Positions 27,301-37,850 of a stretch of 64,000 nucleotides of DNA are shown piece by piece. The DNA lies in the NCBI GenBank assembly GCA_030062745.1, contig CP099840.1:17535718-17599717 (forward strand), given 5' to 3'. Origin of the DNA: Capitulum mitella (lineage: Eukaryota; Arthropoda; Thecostraca; Pollicipedomorpha; Pollicipedidae). The position numbers and the translations under genes were made by a program. A model generated the notes under the pieces. That model did no database searches, was not told where the DNA came from, and saw only the letters and a list, made by a program, of their open reading frames with translations. Positions within the stretch are counted from its first letter, which is position 1. The number at the start of each line of letters is the position of its first letter.

Positions 27301-27760
27301 CTATCTGTTTCTCACGGTGTCAGCAAATCTTCCTCGGTGCTCCTGGATCTCCACCCGTTTCAGTCGATATCCTTCGATCTAGCTCGATCTCCATTAGTCT
27401 CTGTTCGTCTCCTTTGGTCTCCATCAGCCCATATGTCTTTCGGTCCATCTAAATCTTGTTTGATGTCCATCGGTCTCTGTCGGTCTCAGCCGGTCTCCGT
27501 CGATTTCTTTTTGGTCTTTACCGGTCTCCGCCGCTCTCCACCGGTTTCCGTCGGTCTCTGTCGGTCCGTCGATCTCTTTCATTCTCTGCCGCTGTCCTTG
27601 GTGTCCCTCAATCTTCCCCGCATTTACTATGTTGTTCTTTGTTCCCCACAGTCACTCATTTCCATCTGTCTCTGTGTCTTCTTCCTGTCTTCGTCTCATT
27701 TCCTGTGTCTGTCTGTCTTTCAATATCCGTCCGTCTCTGTGTAGTCAGGTTTGTTTTTGC
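27301..27760. repeat. Pyrimidine-rich degenerate repeat (tcggtctc type)
   Basis: Recurring cggtctcc/cgatctcc/tcggtctctg words form a degenerate short-unit array. The 174-codon open frame over it is a by-product of the composition. Confidence 0.55.
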
Positions 27761-27895
27761 CTATCTGCTTCTGAATTTAACCGAACCTATACGTCTGTTG
27801 TTCCGACATTTTTAGCCTTGTAACGTGTTTGAAATCCCGAAATTAGAGGTAGCGTCAAGGTGAAACCGATCACGATGGAATCATGCGAATTTTAG

Positions 27896-29123
27896 TTAAC
27901 CCGCGCACGACCGTCGGTCCGTCCCGAACACCGTCGACTGGGGGGGGGCAGTTGACTGCCCCCCCCTCTAACTCACGAACGGTTGGTCGCACGATAAAAA
28001 TAAGCATACCGTTGGAAAGCCCGTCACGAGTAGAGCTCGAAACTGGTCTCATTTTTAGTTTTAGATAATATGTAAGCCAATTTACGCCCTATATATGTTT
28101 TCTCATAGCCGACTGCATGAGACCGAGAAATGGCCTGAATCTCAAGGGCTGTGACTAATAACGCATAGGTAAAGGCACCAGCGCACAAGTAAATGTCCGC
28201 GGATGCCGATACACGTCTAATTTCCTCAGATTTGTTCAATATATACGCCGAAACGTTGAGTTAAAGACACCGTAATTCTCCCGTCAGGCGTCACTGTGCG
28301 CCGCTGTCGTATGCGGTACCAAATTGACGGGAACTAATTTTAGCGTTCCTTCATTTTCCCGAAAAAAGACAATCTATGTAAATTGTATTGATCTTTGTGG
28401 TTCTTGTGATGATTTCTCATGCTTAAATTTTGGAAAAATTGATTAGTTGCCAATCTACAAAGTTGGCGGAGCTTTATTCGCGAGAGCCTGTTTATTTGCA
28501 AAATATGCTACTTTTTCAAACTTTTTGAGGTTCCTGGTATTACTTACATCTGTGCAAGCTAGTTGTGCCATTTTCTACCCATTCTGAGTAATTTATCGTC
28601 GATTTTGACGGTGGTACATTTTGGCCCACTTCAGTTATTCGTGACCTGACCTCAGGTCAATGGCTGGAAGTCACTGATACTTTGCCCAATGACGGTAACT
28701 AGATGTCTGCTTCACTCCACACTAAAAATGTGATGGAATATTCCGTCAATTTCCGAAAAAACGGCGATATGTCTTAAAAATGGGCTTGACCTTAGGTCAA
28801 TGACCCGGAAAATTCCGAAAAATCCGAGATAGCAGATTTGTTGCATCTATCACGATCACTAATCCCTGAAAGTATTATTGAGATATCTTGTTTTGCGAAA
28901 AAGTTAGAGGGAGCTAAACTTTTTTGAACTTAGGTCTGTTTGACCTGGTCTAGGTCAGGCACCTGACCTGACCTGAGGTCAAAATTTTGACACGAGACGT
29001 AAAATTGATGGAGCAAAAGGTACACAAAGTTTCGTGACTCTGTGTTTGTTGGTTCTCTCGCAGTCCCAGAAAAACCTCAGGGGGGGGCAGTCAACTGCCC
29101 CCCCCCAGTCGGGGACGGGTTAA
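27896..29123. mobile_element. TTAA-bounded non-autonomous DNA element, family A copy 2
   Basis: Both ends keep an intact TTAA. The right end read inverted is TTAACCCGTCCCCGACTGG, then a G run, then CAGTTGACTG and a C run. The left end carries the same sequence after a short extra segment. The G-run/CAGTTGACTG/C-run block is a perfect palindrome at each end, so each terminus can fold on its own. The full length aligns with 11173-12431. No transposase is encoded. Ten AGGTCA/TGACCT words are present (near 28640, 28785 and 28938-28980). TTAA plus CCC-type ends point to a piggyBac-like origin. Confidence 0.8.
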
Positions 29124-29499
29124 GAGCAAGAGAAGCTGGTTTTCAATCGAGATCGGCAAAAAAAAAACACGAAAAACAACATACAGATCTTTTTTGTACC
29201 AGCTACAACAAGACACACTAGATGGCTAAAAGTGGCGTGTTCGCCATTGATTGGGGAACAAAGCGATAGTATTTTTAAGGGTATACGCCTGATGGCGCCA
29301 CCACAGTCTTCAATCGAACACAAAGATCTCGGAAAATGTCGAGTTTGTGCAGAATCACGACTTGCAACGGTTTACCTAATGCGCCATAGCAGTAAAAGAT
29401 AGGTGATTTAAGATTATGTTATGGTATCGTCAAAACGACGAGAATCCGTCCGTTCCATTTGTGTTAATTTTGCAAGCAATCCCACCCTACATACCATTG

Positions 29500-30490
29500 C
29501 AATCGCAGTGTAAACAAAAAAAAAACGAAAACCGGAAATGCCACCACTTTGAGCGCGAGCCGTAGCTACCCCTTTTGGCGGACGAGGTCGGTGCTATGGA
29601 ATGATATGCACTTGGTACCTTGTGACGTGGGACTACGTAATCGCCGAGTTTTTATAGCTAAAGGTTAAATTTAGCCTTAACATATTTCGTAAAGTTTGCA
29701 AAGTGGCCTTTATAGCGCTCCTGCGGCAAGCACGTGCCACGTGCTGGTCCCCGCGCGTGATGTTGTACATGATGCTGTTCTCCAATCGATTTTCTGTTGA
29801 ATAAACCCGATTTGGTCTCGGTGCGAACCACTATTGGCGATTAGGCACCGGGAAGGACGTCGTGTCGGCGGTTGACAATGTTCTCGAGCTCAACTGAAAA
29901 TGGGCGAAATCGCCTCCTGCGTTTGTTCACATGGTGTCGCATGGCCGGAGCGACAGCGGCACACCTATTTAGTGTTTGACATCATCGGAACGGCAAAAGA
30001 ACGGGTTTTACGTTGGTTTCAATTTCGTGTCAGTCATTGGCCCCTTTGCATTCGAAACCACGGTAAAAAACACTGAGCGCGCGCCGCGGCTACCCCGTAC
30101 GGCGGATGAGGTCGACACCGCTAAATGATTTCCTGCCGATACCTTGTCGTGGTTGGCCATAGCGTCCTCGGGTCCGCATCTTTAACGGTTTCCGACACCA
30201 TACCGCCATTTTGAAACCTTGCAAAACTCGTATTTTTGTGTGCCTGAGGCCAGCACGCACCACGTGCCGGTACCGGCTCCGCCTCTTCCATGTGATGCAA
30301 TTCTCCAATCGATTCTTTGTCGAACGCACCCGGTTTTGTGTCGGTGCGAACGATCATGAAAACACCATGGAAACTATGTTTCCAACATCGAACGCGCGGA
30401 AGCAGAGTGCGTCTAAGTTTTCCGAAAATGCGTTGGATTTCGCCAACCTGGCGTTCCGAAACCCGAAAATTTAACATAATGCATTGTGCC
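29500..30490 (+). repeat. Diverged tandem duplication of about 500 bp
   Basis: The segment 29550-29960 is echoed at 30065-30480. Both carry, in order, the words gagcgcg, gctacccc, ggcgga.gaggtcg, accttgt, ttctccaatcgatt and tcggtgcgaac, at a spacing of about 510 bp. No coding content is recognised in either copy. Confidence 0.6.
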
Positions 30491-30869
30491 AACAAAACCC
30501 TGAGACGGCCAAGTTTCAGCCACTTGCGACTACTAGTATCGCCACGCCAGCTCGTACAAACTGATCTCCGACGAGGTCGAACAAAAAAGAAAAAAACGAC
30601 AGTCGGCGAAATGCCCAGATTTCGTACTTAGATTGCTCATAACTCAACGAAATCTCCCCCAGTGATTGGCTCTTAAAATAGGCCCTGCCGCATGGCGTCA
30701 CTTTTTTTTTTGGGGGGGGGGGGCAGAGCGACCTGCTTTCAAAAAAAACGGCCGCGGAAGATCAAGGAACCCCCAGTTTCCCCCCACTGTTATGAAACAC
30801 AATCCGCCGCCACTAGTCAGGTGCATAAATGGGGTATAGATAACGTGTCGACAAGACAGTTCAACTTTC

Positions 30870-31430
30870 CCCGGGGCATTTCACGACAACCTAACCAACG
30901 CATTACACCCTCCTATCTGAAAAAACTGGCAATGGACTTATGGGATAATCTTAGGCCCTAAAGACATCTGTGCAAATCTTACACCTCTCCGAGCAACGTT
31001 CACCAAGTTATACCCTCGGACATTTTCGAGAGGTCACGCTGCAGGCTTATTTTTGGACGTCGATAACTTGAAGCCAAATGATCCGAGTCGATAGAACTCA
31101 CGAATCGGTGAACACGCCATGACGCAAGGCATTTTTTGAGGATTTCCAGTTTGTCATTTTTCGACTTTTTAATCTCGTGATCTCGTGACCGTTTTTGTCA
31201 CTGGAGTCCGATTAGGTTTTATGATTTATCTGACGACGGAAAAACAAGGAAATGGGTTTTCCGTGTAAATTCCCTTTCTGAGCTAAGCAAAAATGCTTGC
31301 AGGTGGCGAGAGGAGCGGTATCTCCCTATATCTCTTCACTGGCTGGAGATATCGAGATGCGGTGTATGACACTCGATTGAACTGGTGATTCTGAGCCAGA
31401 ATTTTAAGAATCCTTTTGGATACGAGATGA
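30870..31430 (+). repeat. Left long terminal inverted repeat
   Basis: It pairs with 35812-36420 in reverse orientation; similarity runs in order along the length with scattered indels. A poly-T/poly-G run just outside (30703-30723) is not part of it. Confidence 0.65.
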
Positions 31431-32342
31431 TATATAAGAAATATACAAAGATACGGATCAGATCAAATATAAGAAATGTGCATATTCCGTCATTGTTACT
31501 TTCCGTAAGTATAGCGGGATTTGTGTGAGCCTTCCCAGGACATTACACGGAGTCAAAACGTATTATGCCTCTGGCTAACCTCACCCCAAACTGCTAACAG
31601 CCCGCACAGGACTACTAATGCTAGTAGAAACATTCCCTGCGTGTCCCACGCCGAGTGGAGTATGGAGCTGGGCCAACCAAGGGCGGCGCTCGTCTCAAGT
31701 CATGTTTCTCAAGCAAAACAGAAAAGGATGTTGAGGGCTGACCCAGACATAGGGTAGACAGCGCAGTCCTCTGCGAACAAAACGAGGTGCGCAAATGTGG
31801 TCAGTTGGCGGCCAGGTCACGACGTGTGAGGAACTGGGAATGGACTTTGCACGATGCCTCGTCGACGATGCCGACCCATACAAACGGCACAAGAAGCCCG
31901 AATCTAGTCGATCCAGCAGATCGTTTTTTTTCGCAAACGGAGATTAGCCGTCAAGTCAGTTTGGGATTTATTAACTGAAATTTCCTATACTACAATACTG
32001 CATGCACATAACATCGGTTACATTCATTGAAATTTACTGTGTTATAACATTGCATATACATGCGACATAACATATACAATTATTACATTGCATCGCTGGC
32101 TCCGGCTGAAATCATGGCTCGCCAGGCGTCACCCCGCTCAGTTATTCATTTATTTTTATATACACGTTGCACCCTAATCAACGTGCCATCTAATTCACTT
32201 GTAACTATTGCACGTCGGTCTACACATCTGTTTGATGTCCGTTATTTCGTTAAAGGGAATAACTGTTCTCCATATGTTTCAGATATGAATAGCTGATGGA
32301 TGACCTAAAGATGGCGTTCCAGACCAGCACCGACTACCACCG
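31431..32342. other. Interior of the long-TIR element, nothing recognised
   Basis: Short open frames only. The stretch lies between the left inverted repeat and the first recognisable piece of the enclosed gene, so it may hold a leader or first exon that I cannot identify. Confidence 0.35.
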
Positions 32343-32929
32343 GTGACTGGCTATTCTGAAATTGTCGTCCTTCCAGCAGAAAGGACTGCAGAGTTTTTTT
32401 GGAGCGATCATGCACATGGTGAAGACGAGCAGGCGGCTCAGACCGAGCCGTGGCATCTGGCCCGATGTGCAGGCGACCAGCGGAGGCCGGAGGATCCATC
32501 GAGAAGACAAAACGAACGTGAAGGCTTTCTTTGAATCTGATAACGTGAACGAGATGTGTCCCGGACAAAAGACTGCACGACTGTTCGTGACATTTGTGAC
32601 GCAGGTGGGTTAAAGGTTAACACGCGCACTGGAAGGGGTGTCCTTTTGTGCCCCCCACCTGTTTTTCTCGAAAATCTCCAGAACGAATCGGAGCTGGCTG
32701 CTGCTACTTTATGACAATTGAATAACTCGTCTATTGGCGCAGAAAAATTTAAAATCAGCCAAAAATTCTTGAAGTTTGAAGAAATTGAAGTCAGGCAAAC
32801 ATAACGAAAACAACGGTTGTCGCTAAGAAATGAATTTTGTGAAAGGTCTGGCGTTCTACCTAAGATTATTGCTTGAACACAATCAGGCGACGTCATTCGG
32901 GTATAAGTGATGGATGTACCAAGACCACA

Positions 32930-33371
32930 GCCAGGGTCAACAAGAGTCAAGGTCACCAAAGGTCAAGGTCAACCAGCTTGTGACCTGATCCAGATTTGCC
33001 TTGCAACATGTCGGTTTGTATGAAATATGCATTCAGAGACCCTAATAAGAACACGTGTGCGCACGCTGATACACTTACTTATACCAGGGTCAGTAAAGGT
33101 CAAGGTCATCAAAAGCCGAGGTCAGATATATTGTGACCTGGTCCGGATTTGCTTTGCGACATGCAGATTTGTACGAAATATGCATTCAAGGACCCTAACA
33201 AAAACACGTGTGCACACATGGATATGCTTGTATACACCAAGGTCAGTGCAGGTCAAGATCATCAAAGGTCAAGGGTGACTGTTTTGTGACCTGGTCCAGA
33301 TTTGCAATATGTTGATTTGTATGGAATATGCATTCAAAGACCCTACTAAAAACACGTTTGGTACATTGGTA

Positions 33372-33372
<1 letters not shown>
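32930..33372. repeat. Three tandem units of about 150 bp
   Basis: Each unit has the order aggtcaaggtca, tgtgacctggtcc, agatttg, gtatg.aatatgcattca, gaccct and aaacacgt. The units start near 32930, 33086 and 33238. Each carries three or more AGGTCA words plus one TGACCT. Confidence 0.8.

Positions 33373-33373
<1 letters not shown>

Positions 33374-33412
<39 letters not shown>
33374..33412. repeat. (AT)n microsatellite
   Basis: Uninterrupted AT repeat inside the nested TTAA element. Confidence 0.95.
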
Positions 33413-33714
33413 CTATACATATACACATATGTACATATGTACGTATATACATATATACACGTACAAACATACATGGATATGAACGCTGGAAGTGATCAAA
33501 TGTACATATGTTGGCTACCTTCACTGAAGATACGCCATAAGATGCGTGTAGCGCCATCATTTACACTCAAACTATCCCGTGTTGCTCGAAATCTGATTTG
33601 CAAAAGATGAAAAAATGACGGCATAAGTCAACGACCTGACATGACCCCGGCAAGAAATCCACCGTGAAGACGTGAAATGAATGGAAGTTGTTATATTCTA
33701 CGTTTTAACGCTCA

Positions 33715-33862
33715 AACAAACACCCTTTTTCCGTTTCGTTCGAAACGTTGTACGGAATGGCCTACACGGGAAGAGTGTCGAAAGCTGAGACAAACACCCT
33801 TTTTCCGTTTCGTTCGAAACGTTGTACGGAATGGCCTACACGGGAAGAGTGTCTAAAGCTGA
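33715..33862. repeat. 74-bp tandem duplication, nearly exact
   Basis: The word caaacacccttttt and the following 60 bp recur at 33717 and 33791 with almost no difference, so the duplication is young compared with the element that carries it. Confidence 0.9.
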
Positions 33863-35811
33863 CCTTTTCGACCCCGTTTGACCTTGAAGATATTGACCTA
33901 GGGTCATGAAAATCGCACACAATGTAAAAGTTATGACCCCACCCTGTCCACAGAATTTCATGTTTCTAGCTGTTTCCGTTTCCGAGATCGGAGGGAGTCC
34001 TTTTGGACCCCCCTTCCAGTACGCGTCAGCGCGAAATCCCCTTCCATTGCGCGAGTTAAAGGACCGAAAAGGCTTTGTGTAGACAGGATGAACTGGAAAC
34101 CAAAACTAGGTTTTTCCACCTTCACCGTTCTCCGACCGAAGAACTGTGTGTTGGTCGGCAGCTGGGGCACACATTCAGGGTGTGTCTGTACCTGTCACCA
34201 GAAACCCATGCTGCTGGCCTCAGCCCTCCATTTTCCCGGCCTGGCCTATCGCGACCTGTTCGGTCATGCTCTGTGTCATGTTCGCAAGCGAGACCGCATG
34301 ATGCATGCCTGTGATGACGGCGTCATGTCGTTCCTGAGGCTGGTGATGGCTGGCGATGCGGAAGAGGACGATAACGAGGATGACGGTCACCGATATCTGC
34401 TTCAGACAGTGGGTTAATAGCGACGGAGGCACGCTGAAGGACACGGCAGAGAGCCGCGACGACTGCCTCAGGTCTCCGAGCCGGCAAACAGTGGATGTAA
34501 GCAAGCGGCCCAGGTGCAATCCGCCATTTATGGGTGGCTGGAGGAGACTGTGGCGGCTGGAGAGACCGCAGTACGTGGTGATTTCGCTGGAAACTATTCG
34601 TTTGTAGTCCAGAACGACTTGCAAGTATTTCACTGGGACACACCGCAGTGCGCCGTGCACCCGTTTGTTGTGTGCTGGCCGGAGGAGGAGGGGGAAGCGG
34701 ACGTGCTGTGTCGTCAGAGTCACTGCAGTATCTCTGATGGCACAAAGCACAACATTGCTATGAGGTATGCCTTTCTCCGGCGACTGATGCCGGATATTCA
34801 GTCAGAGTATCTGGCCTGAAGAAAGTATATTATTTCATCGATCGGTGTGCAGCACAGCATAAAAAGATGCATAATTTTGCGAATACAAGTTACCATGAGG
34901 AGGATTTTGAGGACGTTTCGTGCGAGTGGAATTTCTTCACCACCTCGCGTAGTAAAGTTGCGTGTGACGGCATCGCTGGCACAGCGAAGTGCGCCACGTA
35001 CCAGGAGAGTTCCAAGCGACCGCTCTCCGACCAAATCTCGACGGACGAGGCGATATTCCAGTTCCTTTCAGAAAAACTCGTCAGCGTTGTGAAGTCCCTC
35101 ATGTTCCACAGGAAGGATTGACGGAGGCAGCAGCCGAGCTCAGTGGTCGATTGGCCACGGCCGTCACAGTACACGGTGCAAAGCAGTTCCACAAATTCTT
35201 GCCCGTGAACCCAACAACGATACTCGTCCATAAGCCCTCTACAGACCAGGGAAGAGAGGTCACGTCTCATCGAAGTGAAACTGGATGATTCCAATGCAGA
35301 GATCGGCGGTAACCGAACTTTCATAGTGCTTAGACATCAATATAAATAGTTTGCTGCTGACAAATTTCTCCGGCAGTTACTGAAACACGTTCTCAGCCGT
35401 CAGGATGCTCGTCCAAAGGACGATTTTAGCTCCCTTGAGCCGATACCACATTGATACAGTTGAATTATTTTTACACTGAGTTGCACCGCTGCGGTTCTGG
35501 TATCCGAAGCCGGTATAGTGACGACTGCGCCATGGTGCCATTTGCACCACCAGAGATACAGGAGTAACTAGGGGAGCAAATGTGCTAAGTTCTGAAATGC
35601 ACTCTGGGTGACCCAACTTGACTTCGTTTTTAATGTTAGCAGACATAAAGATATTTCTGTTCTCCGATTCAACTGTAGGTCAGTCATCACATGGTCAGTT
35701 TTTCCTTTGCGCATAATGTAATAAAAAGGTGGTTATGGGTGAAAATTACACAGATTTGATTACAAAGATTACAACGTCCACGTTTGACCTTTTTTATGAC
35801 CCTGGCTTTGA

Positions 35812-36420
35812 TCTCGGATCGCAAACATTGTTCTAGATCTCTTGCTCAGAATCGCCAATTCAATCGAGTGCCGTTTATCGCATCTCGACATTTTCATCCA
35901 CTCCGAAGATACACGGAGGTACCGCTCTCAGCGCAACATACGTGTTTTTCCACAGCTAAAAAGGGCATTTATAGAAAAATCCATCTCTTATTTTTTCCTA
36001 TCGTGAAACGAATTACGAAACCTAATAAAGTTTCAGTTAAAAACGAATTTTGGATATACCAAACATCAAGATGTTATGCAAGAATAGGTCACGAGGTCAC
36101 GAGGTCAGAAAGTCGAAAAATGAAGAAATCAGATTGCCAAAGGCTTCCTTACATCATGGCGGGTTCACCGACATGTCATTTCTATAAACTCGGACCATTT
36201 GACTACAAGTTATGGACCAATGACAGGCTTCCAGCGTGACCTCTCGAAAATTTCTGAGGCCGTAACTCGGTGACCGTTGCTCGGAGAGGTCTAAAAACCC
36301 AGCTGTCCTCGGGGCCTTGGAGTTCCTCGTTAACTCATTTTCAGATTTTTGAAAACATGAGGGTATAAATTTCAGATTTTATTGGTTGTTCTGTCGCGGA
36401 ATGTCACCCAACCCAACAAA
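35812..36420 (-). repeat. Right long terminal inverted repeat
   Basis: Reverse-complement partner of 30870-31430. The outer end near 36400-36420 is approximate. Confidence 0.65.
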
Positions 36421-36800
36421 AACCGCACGGTTTCTACTACAAGAACAGAAATATCGCAGTTCGATATTTTATTGCTTCCTCACATCACCGTGGGGTCGGG
36501 CGTAATATGTAAACGCTGCGCACTTCCACTGAAGTGTCAGTATGTTCATCTGTCTGTATGCACACGCTTGCCAGCACTGAGGCCGAATGGGGCGGCCCAG
36601 GCAGCTCTGGCCTACCAGCTGTGACGTCAGAGGCTGATGGGCCGTGGATCGGTCGGCCGCCGTTTGAGAGCCGGCGGCGGCTACACGGTGCCACCAGGCC
36701 TCGAACGGAACAGGCTGGAATCGACACTCCCGAGTTCGGCGCCGTCCTCCTGGCGGCGGGTCGGGGGAGATGGTAACTGGTGATCCACCCCGACAGATCC
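36421..36800. other. Spacer between the transposon and the minisatellites
   Basis: No gene recognised; the GC-rich part from 36560 is open in several frames. Confidence 0.35.
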
Positions 36801-36804
36801 GACC

Positions 36805-37236
36805 GAGGACATGATCCGAACCGTCCAAAGACGTGATCCGAACCGTCCAAAGACGTGGTCCGAACCGTCCGGAGACGTGGTCCGAACTGTTAAGAGGTGT
36901 GGTCCGAAACGTCCAAAGACGTGGTCCGAACCGTCCAAAGACGTGGTCCGAACCGTCCGGAGACGTGGTCCAAACCGTCCGGAGACGTGGTCCAAACCAT
37001 TCGGAGACGTGGTCCAAATCGCCCGGAGACGTGGTCCAAACCGTCCGGAGACGTGATCCAAACCGTCCAGAGACGTGGTCCAAACCGTCCGGAGACGTGG
37101 TCCAAACCGTCCGGAGACGTGGTCCGAACCGTCCACAGACGTGGTCCGAACTGTTAAGAGGTGTGGTCCAAACCGTCCGGAGACGTGGTCCGGACCGTCC
37201 AGAGACGAGGTCCGAACCGTCCGGAGACGAGGTCGG
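36805..37236. repeat. Minisatellite, 22-bp unit
   Basis: About nineteen copies of gacgtggtccgaaccgtccg plus two bases. The main variants are gtggtcc/gtgatcc and gtccgga/gtccaaa. A longer variant (gaactgttaagaggtgtggtc) occurs twice, near 36883 and 37148. The 297-codon minus-strand frame over it is an artefact. Confidence 0.95.
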
Positions 37237-37504
37237 ACCGGCCAGGGCGGCGGCGGTGGCAGACCGACGGCGGACTGTTTCCTCCCTGCACAGAGGGCGT
37301 CACCGCTGCCGACGCTGGCATTTCCTCGGCGTCCCGCTCGCAGCCACGTGACCCACTTGGCCGGACAGCTGAGCCGGCCCAAGGCCATGGGAACACGCCT
37401 GAGCCGGCGCTCATATGTGCCGCACATGGCAATCCCCGCGCTGGGCGGCGCTGGGTCGGCGCGCGAGACACCGCCCCCGGCGTCGGCCCGCTGAGGGACT
37501 GCAG

Positions 37505-37850
37505 CGAACTGGGACAATGTCCACCGGCCCCGGCCGGTCTCAGAAGGGCTGCAGCAGACTAGGACAGTGTCCACCGGCCCCGGTCGGTCTCAGAAGGGCT
37601 ACAGCAGACTAGAAGTGTCCACCGGCCCCGGTCGGTCTCAGAGGGGCTACAGCAGACTAGAACAGTGTCCACCGGCCCCGGTCGGTCTCAGAGGGGCTAC
37701 AGCAGACTAGAAGTGTCCACCGGCCCCGGCCGGTCTCAGGGGGGCTACAGCAGACTAAAACAGTGTCCACCGGCCCCGGCCGGTCTCAGAAGGCTACAGC
37801 TGACTAGGACAATGTCTACTGGCGCTGGCCGGTCTCAGACGGCCTGGGAC
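37505..37850. repeat. Minisatellite, 50-53 bp unit
   Basis: Seven units of the type gtgtccaccggccccgg, tcggtctcagaagggct, acagcagacta. Some units lack a three-base aca, giving two lengths that partly alternate. Confidence 0.92.

Larger units (their letters stand above)
32617..34059. mobile_element. TTAA-bounded non-autonomous DNA element nested in the decayed gene
   Basis: The left end is TTAACACGCGCACTGGAAGG and the right end, inverted, is TTAACTCGCGCAATGGAAGG, so TTAA duplications and inverted repeats are clear. It lies exactly between the MCPG piece and the LRPKNC piece of the broken gene, which fixes the order: the host transposon came first, this insertion later. Its interior holds three 150-bp tandem repeats rich in AGGTCA words, an AT microsatellite and a 74-bp tandem duplication. 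No protein is encoded. Confidence 0.75.
32362..35288 (+). pseudogene. Decayed copy of an unnamed widespread invertebrate protein family, possibly the element's transposase
   Basis: Pieces appear in family order. At about 32500-32600 a FFESDNVNEMCPGQKTA stretch resembles the family's FF-DD-SRMCPGKKD region. At 34103-34200 there is LGFSTFTVLRPKNCVLVG, then GTHSGCVCTCHQKP. At 34390 there is RQWVNSD. At 34590-34700 come DFAGNYSFVVQND and FHWDTPQCAVHPFVV. At 34815-35000 come KKVYYFIDRCAAQHK, YHEEDF and the ACDGIAGTAK stretch. A C-terminal piece (HGAKQFHKFLP) lies at about 35180. I know these motifs from many uncharacterised invertebrate proteins; I cannot name the family, and a transposase role is inferred from the surrounding inverted repeats. 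The copy is interrupted by a 1.4-kb TTAA element, and the pieces lie in different frames (for example a one-base shift near 34805), so it is non-functional. Confidence 0.65.
30870..36420 (+). mobile_element. DNA transposon candidate with long inverted terminal repeats
   Basis: The segment 30870-31430 matches the reverse complement of about 35812-36420. Shared exact words include ttttcgagaggtcacgctg (31023 against 36233-36251), cacctctccgagcaacg-like sequence (30982 against 36276-36291) and the inner actcgattga(a) (31371 against about 35860). Repeats of more than 500 bp in inverted orientation enclose about 4.4 kb that holds a decayed gene in the plus direction. This is the architecture of a cut-and-paste transposon with long inverted repeats. 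Outer boundaries are approximate and I could not identify a target-site duplication. Indels between the two repeats and a broken gene show it is old and inactive. Confidence 0.65.

Noticed and set aside
36681-37574. 297-codon minus-strand open frame (DHVSGRFGPRLRTVWTTSP-type repeats)
   Set aside because: It lies on a 22-bp minisatellite; the repeats read equally open on both strands and cycle through frames, as expected from DNA repeats rather than protein repeats.
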